Source: an uncultured SAR86 cluster bacterium | GTDB taxonomy: Bacteria; Pseudomonadota; Gammaproteobacteria; Magnimaribacterales; D2472 | DNA length: 64,000 nt | Assembly (NCBI GenBank): GCA_902558395.1 | Contig: CACEDS010000001.1 | Location: forward strand, 198,180-262,179 | Direction of reading: 5' to 3' | In this document: positions 1 to 8,282 of the stretch, piece by piece | Layout: each line of letters starts with the position of its first letter | Numbering within the stretch: position 1 is the stretch's first letter | The notes under the pieces: generated by a model | The model's input: only the letters and a program-made list of their open reading frames with translations | The model's database searches: none | What the model was told of the DNA's origin: nothing | Translations under genes and position numbers: made by a program

Positions 1-1232
1 GATCCATCACATTCGTCACAAGTGCTTTTTGACATTAATTTAGACAATTCGTCTCTAATAAAATCAGAATCTGTTTCTTTAAAGCGCCTCTCAGTACTTG
101 GGATAATCCCCTCAAATTTATGTTTTCTAACTATCCTGCTGCCACTTCGAAATCTATGAGAAAAATCAACTTTATCTTTTGATCCCCAAAGAATAATATC
201 TTTTATTTCCTGACTATAATCTTTCCATTTAGTTGTCAGACTGAAATCATAATGAGCGGCCAAACATTTTAGTTGATAAAAATAGAATCTATTCCTTCTT
301 GTCCAACCCTTAATAGCACCATTTGATATTGAAACATCTTCATCTTGAATTAATCTTTTTTCATTAAAATATTGAATAACACCAAGTCCGTCACATCTAG
401 TACATGCTCCGTATGGATTATTGAAAGAAAACATTCTAGGTTCTAGCTCAGCAACAGCATATCCACATTGTGAGCAAGAAAAATTAGATGAATGAAGCGT
501 TGAAACCTTTTCATCAATCTCTTCAATTTCAACCAGCCCATTAGAAAGATATAGAGAAGTTTCAATTGACTCTGCAAGTCTAGACCTGTCTTCTTCTGAG
601 TTTTTAATCACCAAACGATCAACTACAGCTGAAATATCATGTTTTTTATTCTTATCTAATTCAGGAAATTCTTCAATTGGGTATACAACACCATTTACCT
701 TAACCCTGACATAACCACTTTTTCTTAAGTCTTCGTAAACTGCCAGATGTTCACCTTTTTTACCTCTAACAATTGGAGATAGAATCATAATTTTTGAACT
801 ATCTTTTAATTTAGAAATTTCGTCACATATTTCTGATACTGTCTTTGCTCTTAATTCTTCATTATGATCAGGGCATATAGGTGTACCAATCCTTGAATAA
901 AGTAACCTTAAATAATCATATATCTCAGTAACAGTTCCAACAGTTGATCTTGGATTATGAGATGTTGCTTTTTGCTCAATAGAAATTGCTGGTGAAAGGC
1001 CTTCAATTTGATCTACATCGGGTTTTTCCATCATAGATAAAAATTGTCTAGCATATGCTGAAAGGGATTCAACATACCTTCTTTGACCTTCGGCATAAAG
1101 GGTATCAAATGCTAAAGAAGACTTGCCTGAACCTGACAAGCCTGTAATCACAATAATTTTATTTCTAGGTATTTCAATACTTATATTCTTAAGATTATGA
1201 GTGCGAGCTCCTTTGATAAAAATACTATCCAT
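1..1232 (-). CDS. uvrA: UvrABC excinuclease subunit A (3' end outside window)
   Basis: UvrA is the ATP-dependent damage-recognition subunit of nucleotide excision repair; a dimer scans DNA and loads UvrB. About 410 N-terminal codons are visible and the frame runs off the left edge. The first Walker A loop is G31-LSGSGKS-S39, followed by the UvrA-specific stretch with RRYVESLSAYARQFL. CxxC pairs near residues 255 and 280 (CSQCGY, CTRCDGLG) fit the first zinc module. The ATG at 1232 is followed at once by MDSIFIKGARTHNLKNI, a normal UvrA start. It is divergent from ssb across 69 bp, the usual arrangement in gammaproteobacteria. I see no LexA-type CTGT-N8-ACAG box in that gap, so SOS control is not evident. 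Confidence 0.97.
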   Translation of the reverse strand, partial: MDSIFIKGARTHNLKNISIEIPRNKIIVITGLSGSGKSSLAFDTLYAEGQRRYVESLSAYARQFLSMMEKPDVDQIEGLSPAISIEQKATSHNPRSTVGTVTEIYDYLRLLYSRIGTPICPDHNEELRAKTVSEICDEISKLKDSSKIMILSPIVRGKKGEHLAVYEDLRKSGYVRVKVNGVVYPIEEFPELDKNKKHDISAVVDRLVIKNSEEDRSRLAESIETSLYLSNGLVEIEEIDEKVSTLHSSNFSCSQCGYAVAELEPRMFSFNNPYGACTRCDGLGVIQYFNEKRLIQDEDVSISNGAIKGWTRRNRFYFYQLKCLAAHYDFSLTTKWKDYSQEIKDIILWGSKDKVDFSHRFRSGSRIVRKHKFEGIIPSTERRFKETDSDFIRDELSKLMSKSTCDECDG

Positions 1233-1301
1233 TTAAATTAAAATACCGTGATGAAAAAATTAAATTAGGTTAAACTTCTAAGATTATTATAAGAGGTAAT
1301 T

Positions 1302-1739
1302 ATGAGTAGAGGCGTAAATAAAGTAATTTTAGTGGGTAATTTAGGTCAAAAGCCAGAAATGAGATATACAGCAACTCAGTCTGCTGTCGCCAATCTTTCA
1401 ATTGCAACTACTGAGTCCTGGAAAGATAAAGAAAGTGGTGAAATGAGAGATAAAACAGAATGGCATAGAGTTGTCTATTTTGGAAAACTTGCTGAAATCG
1501 TTGAAAAATATCTTGATAAAGGCTCTAGCGTTTATGTTGAAGGAAAATTACAAACTAGAAAATGGCAAGATAAAAATGGTGCAGATAGATGGACAACAGA
1601 AATAGTTGGCAGTGAATTAACAATGCTTGGTTCAAGGTCATCAAGTTCAAATAATTCTATGGCCTCTGATCAATCTGAATCACCATTTCCTGAAGATAAT
1701 TCCGGAGAAGGGTTAACAGATGACGATATACCTTTTTAG
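1302..1739 (+). CDS. ssb: single-stranded DNA-binding protein
   Basis: SSB coats single-stranded DNA during replication, recombination and repair and recruits partners through its C-terminal tip. The 145-residue product has an N-terminal OB fold (about residues 4-108, starting [14 protein letters not shown] and including [14 protein letters not shown]), a short Ser/Asn/Gln-rich linker and the acidic tip DDDIPF, which docks partner proteins. It is shorter than E. coli SSB (178 residues) because the linker is reduced. The start is supported by AAGAGGT a few bases upstream. It is divergent from uvrA, and a crotonase gene follows 16 bp downstream, so the two may be co-transcribed. Confidence 0.97.
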   Translation: MSRGVNKVILVGNLGQKPEMRYTATQSAVANLSIATTESWKDKESGEMRDKTEWHRVVYFGKLAEIVEKYLDKGSSVYVEGKLQTRKWQDKNGADRWTTEIVGSELTMLGSRSSSSNNSMASDQSESPFPEDNSGEGLTDDDIPF

Positions 1740-1755
1740 GATTTAATTATTTCTT

Positions 1756-2622
1756 TTGGCTTACAAAACTATTTTATTCGAAGAGCGTGATTCCTTAGCG
1801 ATTGTTCACTTAAATAGACCGGATAAACTTAATGCATTTAATCAGCAAATGCTCCATGATCTTTTAGATGTATTAGATATAGTTGATAAAAAAGATAATA
1901 TTAAAGCTTTAGTTATTACAGGTTCTGGAGATGCCTTCTGTGCAGGAGCTGATTTATCTTCAGGCAAAGAAACCTTCAAGTATGAGTTCAATAATTTAGA
2001 TAAATCTAATCATGGTTTTAATAGAGACTCTGGCGGGATACTTGTTTTAAGAATGTATAAATGCCTTAAACCAATTCTTACAGCATGCAACGGAGTTGCT
2101 GTAGGAGTTGGGGCAACTCTTCAACTAGCCGCTGACATAAGAACAGCATCAACCAATGCAAGGTTTTCATTTCCGTTCACCAAAAGAGGAATTGCTCCTG
2201 ATGCTTGCTCAAGCTGGTTTCTTCCAAAAATTGTTGGTATATCAAAGGCCCTAGAATGGTCATACTCTGGTGAAATTTTCGATGCATCTGTAGCAAAAGA
2301 ATCTAGATTAATCACATATCTTTTTAAACCAGAGGATATGATGAGGGAAACTATTAAATTAGCCCACAAACTGATTGATGAGTCTTCACAGGTATCAGTT
2401 GCACTTACAAGACAAATGATGTGGACACTTTCATCATCTTCATCCCCATATGATGCTCATGAAATTGATAGCCAGGTTATTCAATCTAGAGGCTCATCAG
2501 ATGATGCTGTAGAAGGAGTAATGTCATTCCTGGAAAAAAGAAAAGCACATTTCCCTAATAAAATATCTGCAGATATGCCCTCTGTTTTTCCTTGGACTAA
2601 GAATAAGTTCGATGAAGAATAG
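1756..2622 (+). CDS. enoyl-CoA hydratase/isomerase (crotonase) family protein
   Basis: This is a crotonase-fold acyl-CoA enzyme of 288 residues. Visible marks are NRPDKLNAFN near 20-29, the oxyanion-hole segment AFCAGADLS (60-68) and CNGVAVGVGATLQLAADIR (111-129). At the second catalytic position it has IAPDACSSWFLPKIVG with Asp149, as in PaaG/PaaB-type isomerases, and it lacks the Glu pair of classical hydratases. Double-bond isomerisation or hydration of an acyl-CoA is therefore possible, but the substrate is unknown. The chosen start is a TTG; no in-frame ATG fits. It lies 16 bp after ssb and converges on fabB with a 32-bp gap. A paralogue with the same Asp signature lies at 35869-36642. 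Confidence 0.85.
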   Translation: MAYKTILFEERDSLAIVHLNRPDKLNAFNQQMLHDLLDVLDIVDKKDNIKALVITGSGDAFCAGADLSSGKETFKYEFNNLDKSNHGFNRDSGGILVLRMYKCLKPILTACNGVAVGVGATLQLAADIRTASTNARFSFPFTKRGIAPDACSSWFLPKIVGISKALEWSYSGEIFDASVAKESRLITYLFKPEDMMRETIKLAHKLIDESSQVSVALTRQMMWTLSSSSSPYDAHEIDSQVIQSRGSSDDAVEGVMSFLEKRKAHFPNKISADMPSVFPWTKNKFDEE

Positions 2623-2654
2623 GATAGCTTAAGATTTAATCAGTCTATTAAAAC

Positions 2655-3866
2655 TTATTTATAATTTGATATTACTAAGCTAGCGTTTGTACCACCAAAA
2701 CCAAAAGAGTTACTGAGAACAGAATTAACATCTTTTTCTATAGTCTCTGTAGCTATATTTACTCCTTCAGCTTCATCACACAATTCATCAATATTAATTG
2801 ACGGAGCAATAAATTTTTCTTTTAACATCATTATTGAATATATTGCTTCTTGAACTCCGGTTGCTCCAAGTGAATGGCCTGTCATTGATTTGGTTGAACT
2901 TATTACTGGTATATCGTTTTTAAAAAGTTCTTTTATTGCTTTTAATTCTGCAACGTCGCCAACAGGAGTACTTGTACCATGAGTATTGATATAGTCTACT
3001 TCCGATCCATGATTTTGCATTGCACCTTTCATACACCTCAGAGCGCCTTCACCAGATGGTGCTACCATGTCATAACCATCAGAAGTTGCATAATACCCCG
3101 TTAGCTTAGCTAAGATATTTGCATTCCTTTTTTTTGCATGCTCTTCTTCTTCAAGAATGACCATTCCTGAACCGCCTGAAATTACAAAACCATCTCTATT
3201 TTTATCATATGCTCTTGAAGCAGAAGAGGGGTTGTCATTAAAATTTGATGATAATGCACCCATTGCATCAAATAAGTTTGAAGAACTCCAATGAAGATCT
3301 TCACCGCCACCAGCAATTACAATGTCTTGTTGCCCAGACTTAATTAAATCTGCACCATGGCCAATGCAGTGAGCACTTGTAGCACATGCTGATGAAATTG
3401 AATAATTGATGCCTTTTAGTTTATATGTAGTTCCTAAAATAGCAGATATGGAACTACCCATTGATTTTGTTACTGCATATGGACCAATTCTTTTAGGGCC
3501 TTTTTCTCTAGTTATATCTGCAGTTGATACCATTACCCTTGTAGATGAGCCTCCGGATCCGGCAACAATTCCAGTTTTTTCAGAATTTAAATGATCCTCA
3601 GAAATGCCGGCCATTTCAATGGCATCTTGAGCTGCTAAATATGCATATGCAGAAGCTTCACCCATAAACCTATAGAGCTTCCTATCAATTAATTCTGCAA
3701 AATTTAAGTCAACATTACCCGATACCTGACTCCTAAAACCCATTTCTTTATATGTTTCATTAGCTGTGATACCAGATTTTCCATTTTTAAGACTATCTAA
3801 AACCTCTTGGTATGTATTACCAATACAAGATTTAATACCAACACCAGTTATAACAACGTTTCTCAT
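2655..3866 (-). CDS. fabB: beta-ketoacyl-ACP synthase I (FabB-type)
   Basis: This condensing enzyme elongates acyl-ACP with malonyl-ACP. With FabA it forms the anaerobic unsaturated fatty acid route. The thiolase-fold protein has 403 residues (E. coli FabB 406). The Cys-His-His triad is visible: Cys161 in SSACATSAHCIG, His296 in NTHGTSTPVGD and His331 in KSMTGHSLGATG. The C-terminal glycine-rich NSFGFGGTNASLV is also present. It is the last gene of ispB-fabA-fabB, starting 3 bp after the fabA stop. Pairing with FabA favours FabB over FabF. It converges on the ssb-side crotonase gene. Confidence 0.93.
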   Translation of the reverse strand: MRNVVITGVGIKSCIGNTYQEVLDSLKNGKSGITANETYKEMGFRSQVSGNVDLNFAELIDRKLYRFMGEASAYAYLAAQDAIEMAGISEDHLNSEKTGIVAGSGGSSTRVMVSTADITREKGPKRIGPYAVTKSMGSSISAILGTTYKLKGINYSISSACATSAHCIGHGADLIKSGQQDIVIAGGGEDLHWSSSNLFDAMGALSSNFNDNPSSASRAYDKNRDGFVISGGSGMVILEEEEHAKKRNANILAKLTGYYATSDGYDMVAPSGEGALRCMKGAMQNHGSEVDYINTHGTSTPVGDVAELKAIKELFKNDIPVISSTKSMTGHSLGATGVQEAIYSIMMLKEKFIAPSINIDELCDEAEGVNIATETIEKDVNSVLSNSFGFGGTNASLVISNYK

Positions 3867-3869
3867 TTT

Positions 3870-4394
3870 CTAAAAATTACTTGGGTCATCAAATAAACCA
3901 ACCTTAAGTTTTTCAGCACTATAAATCTGCGTATCATCTACAAACATTTTACCATTTGCTAAACCTAACACAGCCCCTCTATTAATAACTCTTTTAATAT
4001 CTAATTCATACCGAACTAATTTTGCGTTAGGGAGAACTTGCCCAAAAAATTTTACTTTTTCAGCACCTAAAGCTCTGCCAATTCCTGGCAAGCCCGACCA
4101 TAAAAGATAAAAGCCTAATAATTGCCACATAGCATCTAAACCAAGACATCCTGGCATGACAGGATCTTCTTTAAAATGACAATCAAAAAACCAAAGATCA
4201 GGATTGATATTTAAATTAGCAACAACACTGCCTTTATTGAACTCTCCGCCGCTATCATTAATATCAACTATTTCATCAAACATTAACATGTTGTCTGACG
4301 GTAGCCTACCGTTCCCGAGTTTAGTGAAGAGTTTTCCGTTAGAGCAGTCTATTAGTTCATTTTTGCTGTAACTAGACTTTGGTATGAAGCTCAT
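3870..4394 (-). CDS. fabA: 3-hydroxydecanoyl-ACP dehydratase/isomerase
   Basis: FabA dehydrates 3-hydroxydecanoyl-ACP and isomerises trans-2- to cis-3-decenoyl-ACP, the branch point to unsaturated fatty acids. The 174-residue hot-dog protein has catalytic His73 in [13 protein letters not shown] and Asp87 in [13 protein letters not shown], closely matching E. coli FabA, and it ends with the family-like [12 protein letters not shown]. These features separate it from FabZ, which is encoded elsewhere in this window. Its ATG overlaps the ispB stop (ATGA, 4391-4394) and fabB follows after 3 bp, so the three genes are almost certainly one transcription unit and translationally coupled. Confidence 0.96.
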   Translation of the reverse strand: MSFIPKSSYSKNELIDCSNGKLFTKLGNGRLPSDNMLMFDEIVDINDSGGEFNKGSVVANLNINPDLWFFDCHFKEDPVMPGCLGLDAMWQLLGFYLLWSGLPGIGRALGAEKVKFFGQVLPNAKLVRYELDIKRVINRGAVLGLANGKMFVDDTQIYSAEKLKVGLFDDPSNF

Positions 4395-5344
4395 TTTTTC
4401 CTATAAAGTGCAGAATTAATTAATTTTAACATTTCTTCCTTTATATGTTTATTTTTTATTGAATTTGCAGCAGTTACTGCTTTATTTAAATATTTAGAAG
4501 CTAACAGTTCAGTCTCTTTGATGCCGTTTAATTGATGTATTAAATTATAGGCTTTCTCGATATTAAATTTATTTTTACCTAAATATGCTTTTAATTTTGC
4601 TTTATCTTTTTTATCAGCATTCTTGTATGCAAAATAAAATGGATAAGTAACTTTTCCCTCTTTCATATCTTGAAAGACAGGTTTTCCAATAACTTCTTCT
4701 TTAAGAGAATAATCAAGAAGATCATCTTTCACCTGAAAAAGAATTCCCAAATATTTGGCACATTTAGAAACATTATTTATAAAACTTGTCTCACCTCCAG
4801 CTAGTATTGCACCTGTTCTTGCAGAAGCTTCAAAAAGCCTACCTGTTTTAAAGTAGCTTATGGCTTCAAGTTGTTTTAAGTTTATTGAAAGATTTTGCAG
4901 AGCATCGAGTTGAATTAATTCACCCTTTGATATGTCATTAGTTGCATTTGCAAGCTCATGAAGTATTTTAGATTCTCCTACCTCTACCATGAGGATAAAT
5001 GCCTTACTATATATGTAATCTCCAATTAAAACTCCATGAGCATTAGACCAGAGGCTATTTACTGATTTAACTCCTCTCCTGGTATGCGATTCATCAACCA
5101 CATCATCATGAACCAAAGTTGCTGTATGAAGAAGTTCAATAGTCGCAGCAAGCTTTAGTCTTTTTTTATTTTTTCTCTTATTTGTTGAGGATGTTATAAG
5201 GCTTAATTTAGCTCTTAGTCTTTTACCATCAGATTTGAAAATATATTTGTAAAGATCAGAAATAGTCTTCTCTTCAATGATTTCATCTTTGATAAGCTTT
5301 TTTACAAGAGCCAACTCTTTTTGTAATGAATTGATATTTTTCAT
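4391..5344 (-). CDS. ispB: polyprenyl diphosphate synthase (octaprenyl type)
   Basis: This trans-prenyltransferase extends farnesyl diphosphate with isopentenyl units to make the quinone side chain. The 317-residue all-helical protein has both aspartate-rich motifs: D80-DVVD-84 in [15 protein letters not shown] and D207-DLLD-211 in [10 protein letters not shown]. Basic residues GKRLRAKL near 40-47 bind pyrophosphate. Position divergent from rplU-rpmA-obgE is the classical ispB context and argues for the long-chain enzyme rather than IspA, though product length cannot be read from sequence. It heads the ispB-fabA-fabB operon, and a TATAAT box lies 23 bp upstream. Confidence 0.9.
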   Translation of the reverse strand: MKNINSLQKELALVKKLIKDEIIEEKTISDLYKYIFKSDGKRLRAKLSLITSSTNKRKNKKRLKLAATIELLHTATLVHDDVVDESHTRRGVKSVNSLWSNAHGVLIGDYIYSKAFILMVEVGESKILHELANATNDISKGELIQLDALQNLSINLKQLEAISYFKTGRLFEASARTGAILAGGETSFINNVSKCAKYLGILFQVKDDLLDYSLKEEVIGKPVFQDMKEGKVTYPFYFAYKNADKKDKAKLKAYLGKNKFNIEKAYNLIHQLNGIKETELLASKYLNKAVTAANSIKNKHIKEEMLKLINSALYRKK

Positions 5345-5367
5345 GATGGCTTAATATTTTACGCAAA

Positions 5368-5373
5368 ATTATA
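5368..5373 (-). promoter_or_regulatory. probable -10 box for ispB-fabA-fabB
   Basis: A perfect TATAAT on the minus strand ends 23 bases before the ispB ATG. No good -35 hexamer lies 16-18 bases upstream, so support rests on the -10 box alone. It shares the 89-bp divergent gap with the rplU promoter. Confidence 0.4.
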
Positions 5374-5381
5374 CATAACTA

Positions 5382-5410
5382 TTGATAAATTCCTCATTAA
5401 AGCGTATATT
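5382..5410 (+). promoter_or_regulatory. sigma-70 type promoter of rplU-rpmA-obgE
   Basis: TTGATA (5382-5387) and TATATT (5405-5410) are separated by 17 bases, five of six matches to each consensus hexamer. Transcription should begin near 5417, giving a leader of about 17 bases with the ribosome site AGGA (5422-5425) eight bases before the rplU ATG. Such a leader is too short for an elaborate ribosomal-protein autoregulatory element. Confidence 0.7.
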
Positions 5411-5433
5411 TTGCCACCTTTAGGAATATTAAT

Positions 5434-5754
5434 ATGTACGCAGTAATAGAATCAGGTGGCAAACAACATAAAGTTGAGAAAGGCATGACTTTGCCTGTAG
5501 ATTTGTTAAAGGATGAGCCTGGAACAAAAATAACATTTGATAATGTTTTGCTATATGTTGATGGTGATAATGTTGAAATTGGTCAACCGTATTTATCTAA
5601 TGTAAAGGTTACCGCTGAGGTAGTTGACGTAGTTAAATCAGATAAAATATCTATTTTACGTTTCAGAAGAAGGAAGCATAGCATGACAAAGACTGGTCAT
5701 AGAGCTAGACATTCTCAAGTTGAAATAAAGGATATTAAATTAGAGAGTAAATAA
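5434..5754 (+). CDS. rplU: 50S ribosomal protein L21
   Basis: L21 binds 23S rRNA in the large subunit. The 106-residue product begins with the family hallmark [18 protein letters not shown] and has the basic C-terminal segment [15 protein letters not shown] (about 76-90) that contacts rRNA. Length matches E. coli L21 (103). It is first in rplU-rpmA-obgE behind a clear promoter. Its TAA stop and the rpmA ATG overlap by one base at 5754, so translation is probably coupled. Confidence 0.98.
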   Translation: MYAVIESGGKQHKVEKGMTLPVDLLKDEPGTKITFDNVLLYVDGDNVEIGQPYLSNVKVTAEVVDVVKSDKISILRFRRRKHSMTKTGHRARHSQVEIKDIKLESK

Positions 5755-6011
5755 TGGCACATAAGAAAGCAGGTGGTTCCAGTAAAAACGGTAGAGATTC
5801 CAACGCCAAAAGACTTGGCGTTAAAAGATTTGGCGGTCAGGTTGTAAAAGCTGGCGAAATATTAATACGCCAAAGAGGTACCAACACTCATCCTGGAATT
5901 AATGTCGGTATTGGTAAAGACGATACTCTTTTTGCAAAAGCAGCTGGTGTTGTTCAATTCACTTACAAAGGACCAAAAAGCAGAAAAACTGCAAACGTTA
6001 TTCCTCAATAA
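5754..6011 (+). CDS. rpmA: 50S ribosomal protein L27
   Basis: L27 sits near the peptidyl-transferase centre, with its N-terminus reaching toward the tRNA CCA ends. The 85-residue sequence starts [20 protein letters not shown], directly comparable to E. coli L27, and contains [20 protein letters not shown] and the [19 protein letters not shown] core. There is no Firmicutes-type N-terminal cleavage extension. It is in the L21-L27-Obg operon with a one-base overlap upstream and 15 bp to obgE. Confidence 0.98.
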   Translation: MAHKKAGGSSKNGRDSNAKRLGVKRFGGQVVKAGEILIRQRGTNTHPGINVGIGKDDTLFAKAAGVVQFTYKGPKSRKTANVIPQ

Positions 6012-6026
6012 CACTTCCTTAATCTC

Positions 6027-7049
6027 ATGAATTTTATTGACGAGGCCTTTCTCGAAGTTAGGGCAGGGAATGGTGGTGCCGGTGCTTCAAGCTTTAGAAG
6101 AGAAAAGTATATCCCTTTTGGTGGGCCTGATGGCGGCGATGGAGGAAAAGGTGGCAATATAGTCTTTAGGGTAAATTCAAATAAAAATACTCTTATTGAC
6201 TTTCAAAATAAAAGGGTTTTCATAGCAAAAAATGGAAGGCCAGGAGCAGGAAAAAATAAATCAGGATCTGCTGCTGAGGACCTTATACTAGACATTCCAA
6301 AAGGAACGGTAGTTTATGATGATATCTCTAATGATGAGTTATTAGATTGCTGTGATGACAATGCCACATACGTTATTGCAAAAGGTGGAGATGGTGGTCA
6401 AGGCAATGCCCGATTCAAATCAAGTACCAACCAAGCACCAAGAAAATTTACTCTAGGCTTTGAGGGTGAAATTAGATTTATAAGATTGGAATTAAAATCT
6501 CTTGCTGATGTTGGTTTGGTTGGTTTCCCAAATGCAGGGAAATCAACTTTTTTAAACAAAGTATCATCTGCAAAACCTAAAATTGGTAGTTACCCATTTA
6601 CTACTTTAAGACCACATCTTGGAACAATTAAAGGAAATGATTCAAGCTTTGTAATTGCAGATATACCTGGTCTTATAGAGGGTGCATCAGAAGGCGCAGG
6701 TCTCGGTATAAAATTTTTACAACATATTTCAAGAACCGGTCTCTTGTTAATCTTTGTTGATTTATTTCCATCAGACGAACTTATGCCAGTTAAGCAAGTT
6801 CAGCTTCTAAAAAATGAATTAGCGGCATATAAAGATGATTTAACACAAAAAATTTCATGGGTTGTATGCAATAAAATTGACTTACTAAAATCTGAAAATA
6901 TATCTGAAATTTCTAAATCTTTTCAAAAAGAATTAAAGATATCTGAAAAGGATATTTATTTTATTTCAGCCGCAACCGGAGAGGGTACTCAAGAACTCTT
7001 AAATGCTCTTGAAGAAGAGATATCAAAAAATAAGTTAGATTTAACCTAA
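6027..7049 (+). CDS. obgE: Obg-family GTPase
   Basis: Obg GTPases bind the 50S subunit and couple ribosome assembly to growth and stress. The 340-residue protein has the glycine-rich Obg domain (about 1-158, with GGAGASSFRREKYIPFGGPDGGDGG), then a G domain with P-loop GFPNAGKST (166-174), switch segment SYPFTTLRPHLG, DIPGLIEGAS (G3) and NKID (G4). E. coli ObgE has 390 residues; the missing part is its acidic C-terminal tail. It is third in the L21-L27 operon. Its last nine bases overlap the end of the convergent rpsT gene, leaving no space for a terminator. Confidence 0.96.
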   Translation: MNFIDEAFLEVRAGNGGAGASSFRREKYIPFGGPDGGDGGKGGNIVFRVNSNKNTLIDFQNKRVFIAKNGRPGAGKNKSGSAAEDLILDIPKGTVVYDDISNDELLDCCDDNATYVIAKGGDGGQGNARFKSSTNQAPRKFTLGFEGEIRFIRLELKSLADVGLVGFPNAGKSTFLNKVSSAKPKIGSYPFTTLRPHLGTIKGNDSSFVIADIPGLIEGASEGAGLGIKFLQHISRTGLLLIFVDLFPSDELMPVKQVQLLKNELAAYKDDLTQKISWVVCNKIDLLKSENISEISKSFQKELKISEKDIYFISAATGEGTQELLNALEEEISKNKLDLT

Positions 7050-7304
7050 AGCTTTTACAGCTTTTGAAAGTCTGCTCTTGGTTCTTGCAGCAGCATTTTT
7101 ATGTATAACTTTTTTTGAAGCTGAAGAATCTAATACTTTTTCTGCATTTGTAAGAAGCTCTTTAGCTTTTACAGCATCATTAGCATCAATGCTGGCACGA
7201 ACAGCTTTAACTGCAGTTCTTACCATTGATCTTTGAGCATGCCTCAGCTTATAGGTTTCAGCATTTTGTTTTGCTCTTTTAATTGCTTGTTTTGAATTAG
7301 CCAT
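7041..7304 (-). CDS. rpsT: 30S ribosomal protein S20
   Basis: S20 is a helical primary-binding protein of the 30S subunit. The 87-residue, Lys/Arg/Ala-rich product begins MANSKQAIKRAKQNAETY and ends KNAAARTKSRLSKAVKALG, matching E. coli S20 in length (87) and pattern. It is monocistronic on the minus strand, and its 3' end overlaps the obgE 3' end by nine bases. The 64-bp upstream gap holds AT-rich sequence; I could not pick a confident promoter there. Confidence 0.97.
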   Translation of the reverse strand: MANSKQAIKRAKQNAETYKLRHAQRSMVRTAVKAVRASIDANDAVKAKELLTNAEKVLDSSASKKVIHKNAAARTKSRLSKAVKALG

Positions 7305-7368
7305 ATTAATTATAAAAAATTAGGTGCGTAGTTTAATGATGAATTAGAGATATGTCTATATTTATAAG

Positions 7369-7875
7369 TTATTTTAAATATTTTTGTGCACGGTCTGCAC
7401 AATCCTCAGCTGGGCTCCAAAACCAGCCTTGTGGCTCATATCCACCAGAATCCCATATTCTCCCATGTGTCATATTAATACACTCAACATAGGCTTCCAT
7501 AGCATACATATCTAGTCCTAACTCGTCTAATGATCTTGCCTTAGTCCAAAGCGCCATGGATACATCATTTATTAAATAGTTTTCTTGAATTGCCTTCTTT
7601 TGTTTTGGTGTAACCTTGCCAACTTTAGGGTATGGAGCTTTATTATCATGCATTTCTTTTTGAACTTGTTTAGCTTCAGGACCCCAAATATCAAAACAAA
7701 GATCAACTACCGCGACAGCTTCCTCATATCTTTTTTGATCAAACAGTTCAATCGCTGTTATGGACCAATATGCAGAATCACCAAGCTTTTCATTGTTTGA
7801 AAAACATGCAGGATTTGCAATTATATTCGATGAGTAGAAAGAAAATATTAAAGCTAGAATTGTATATTTTTTCAT
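7369..7875 (-). CDS. predicted exported protein of unknown function, TPR-like
   Basis: I do not recognise a named gene. The 168-residue product starts with a signal peptide (MKKYTILALIFSFYSSNIIA, cleavage near 20), so it is probably periplasmic. The rest is helical and TPR-like, with AIELFDQKRYEEAVAVVDLCFDI and a second helical pair SMALWTKARSLDELGLDMYAMEAY. It ends in an aromatic motif, GRIWDSGGYEPQGWFWSPAEDC. Four cysteines (PAC, DLC, EC, EDC) could pair as disulfides. An upstream in-frame start would put codons inside the tmRNA 3' end, so I chose the ATG at 7875. It lies directly downstream of ssrA, and a TATAAT box plus palindrome abut the start. Confidence 0.7.
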   Translation of the reverse strand: MKKYTILALIFSFYSSNIIANPACFSNNEKLGDSAYWSITAIELFDQKRYEEAVAVVDLCFDIWGPEAKQVQKEMHDNKAPYPKVGKVTPKQKKAIQENYLINDVSMALWTKARSLDELGLDMYAMEAYVECINMTHGRIWDSGGYEPQGWFWSPAEDCADRAQKYLK

Positions 7876-7892
7876 GTGTACGATTATACACA
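7875..7892 (-). promoter_or_regulatory. palindrome overlapping a -10 box and the start codon
   Basis: Six-base arms TGTGTA and TACACA flank a six-base centre. On the minus strand a perfect TATAAT (7888-7883) lies inside the palindrome and ends seven bases before the ATG at 7875, so the transcript may be leaderless. The element could be an operator or a small RNA hairpin hiding the start. No -35 box is apparent; the position it would occupy is the CCA end of tmRNA. Confidence 0.4.
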
Positions 7893-7904
7893 AACAAATG
7901 ATAA

Positions 7905-8253
7905 TGGTGGAGGCGGCGGGAATTGAACCCGCGTCCATTAATCCTTCAGCCTAACTTCTACATGCATAGCTCACTCAATTGGCTTTTTAACTTTATCGAC
8001 CCGAGGAGCAGGGTGAGAAAGCGAGCTTGATTAAGTTTAACCAAGCTGTGTCCAAGCAACACAGCTTGGCTAGACTATGTGTTTTGCCGATGCTTCAAAC
8101 CATAGTCAATTCTGGCATCGGTTAGCATTAAGCTGCTAAAGCGTAGTTGTCGTTATTTGCAACTAAATTTTTTGTAGTATGTTTTACAAGAATTACCACA
8201 ATCTTGGCATGCGCTTCGGAGTCCAGTAGAAATGTCGAACCCTGTTCGCCCCC
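7905..8253 (-). ncRNA. ssrA: transfer-messenger RNA (tmRNA)
   Basis: tmRNA with SmpB rescues stalled ribosomes and tags nascent peptides for proteolysis. The 5' end GGGGGCG pairs with CGCCTCC before the 3' ACCA, making a 7-bp acceptor stem whose third pair is G-U, the alanyl-tRNA synthetase identity element. The T arm is GCGGG-TTCAATT-CCCGC. The tag frame (8160 down to 8128) starts at GCA and encodes ANNDNYALAA followed by TAA, compared with the E. coli frame ANDENYALAA. Length is 349 nt. The CCA is encoded. smpB lies just upstream on the same strand, the usual neighbourhood. Confidence 0.96.
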
Positions 8254-8265
8254 ATAGGGAGCGGA

Positions 8266-8271
8266 ATTATA
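8266..8271 (-). promoter_or_regulatory. probable -10 box of ssrA
   Basis: A perfect TATAAT on the minus strand lies between the smpB stop and the tmRNA 5' end. Initiation about seven bases downstream would leave a precursor leader of roughly five bases for RNase P to remove before GGGGGCG. No convincing -35 hexamer is seen at 16-18 bases. Confidence 0.5.
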
Positions 8272-8282
8272 CATTATTATTG

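Noticed and set aside
7876-7938. In-frame N-terminal extension of the exported protein into the tmRNA gene
   Set aside because: The extra codons translate the T arm and CCA end of tmRNA; a proper signal peptide begins at the ATG at 7875.
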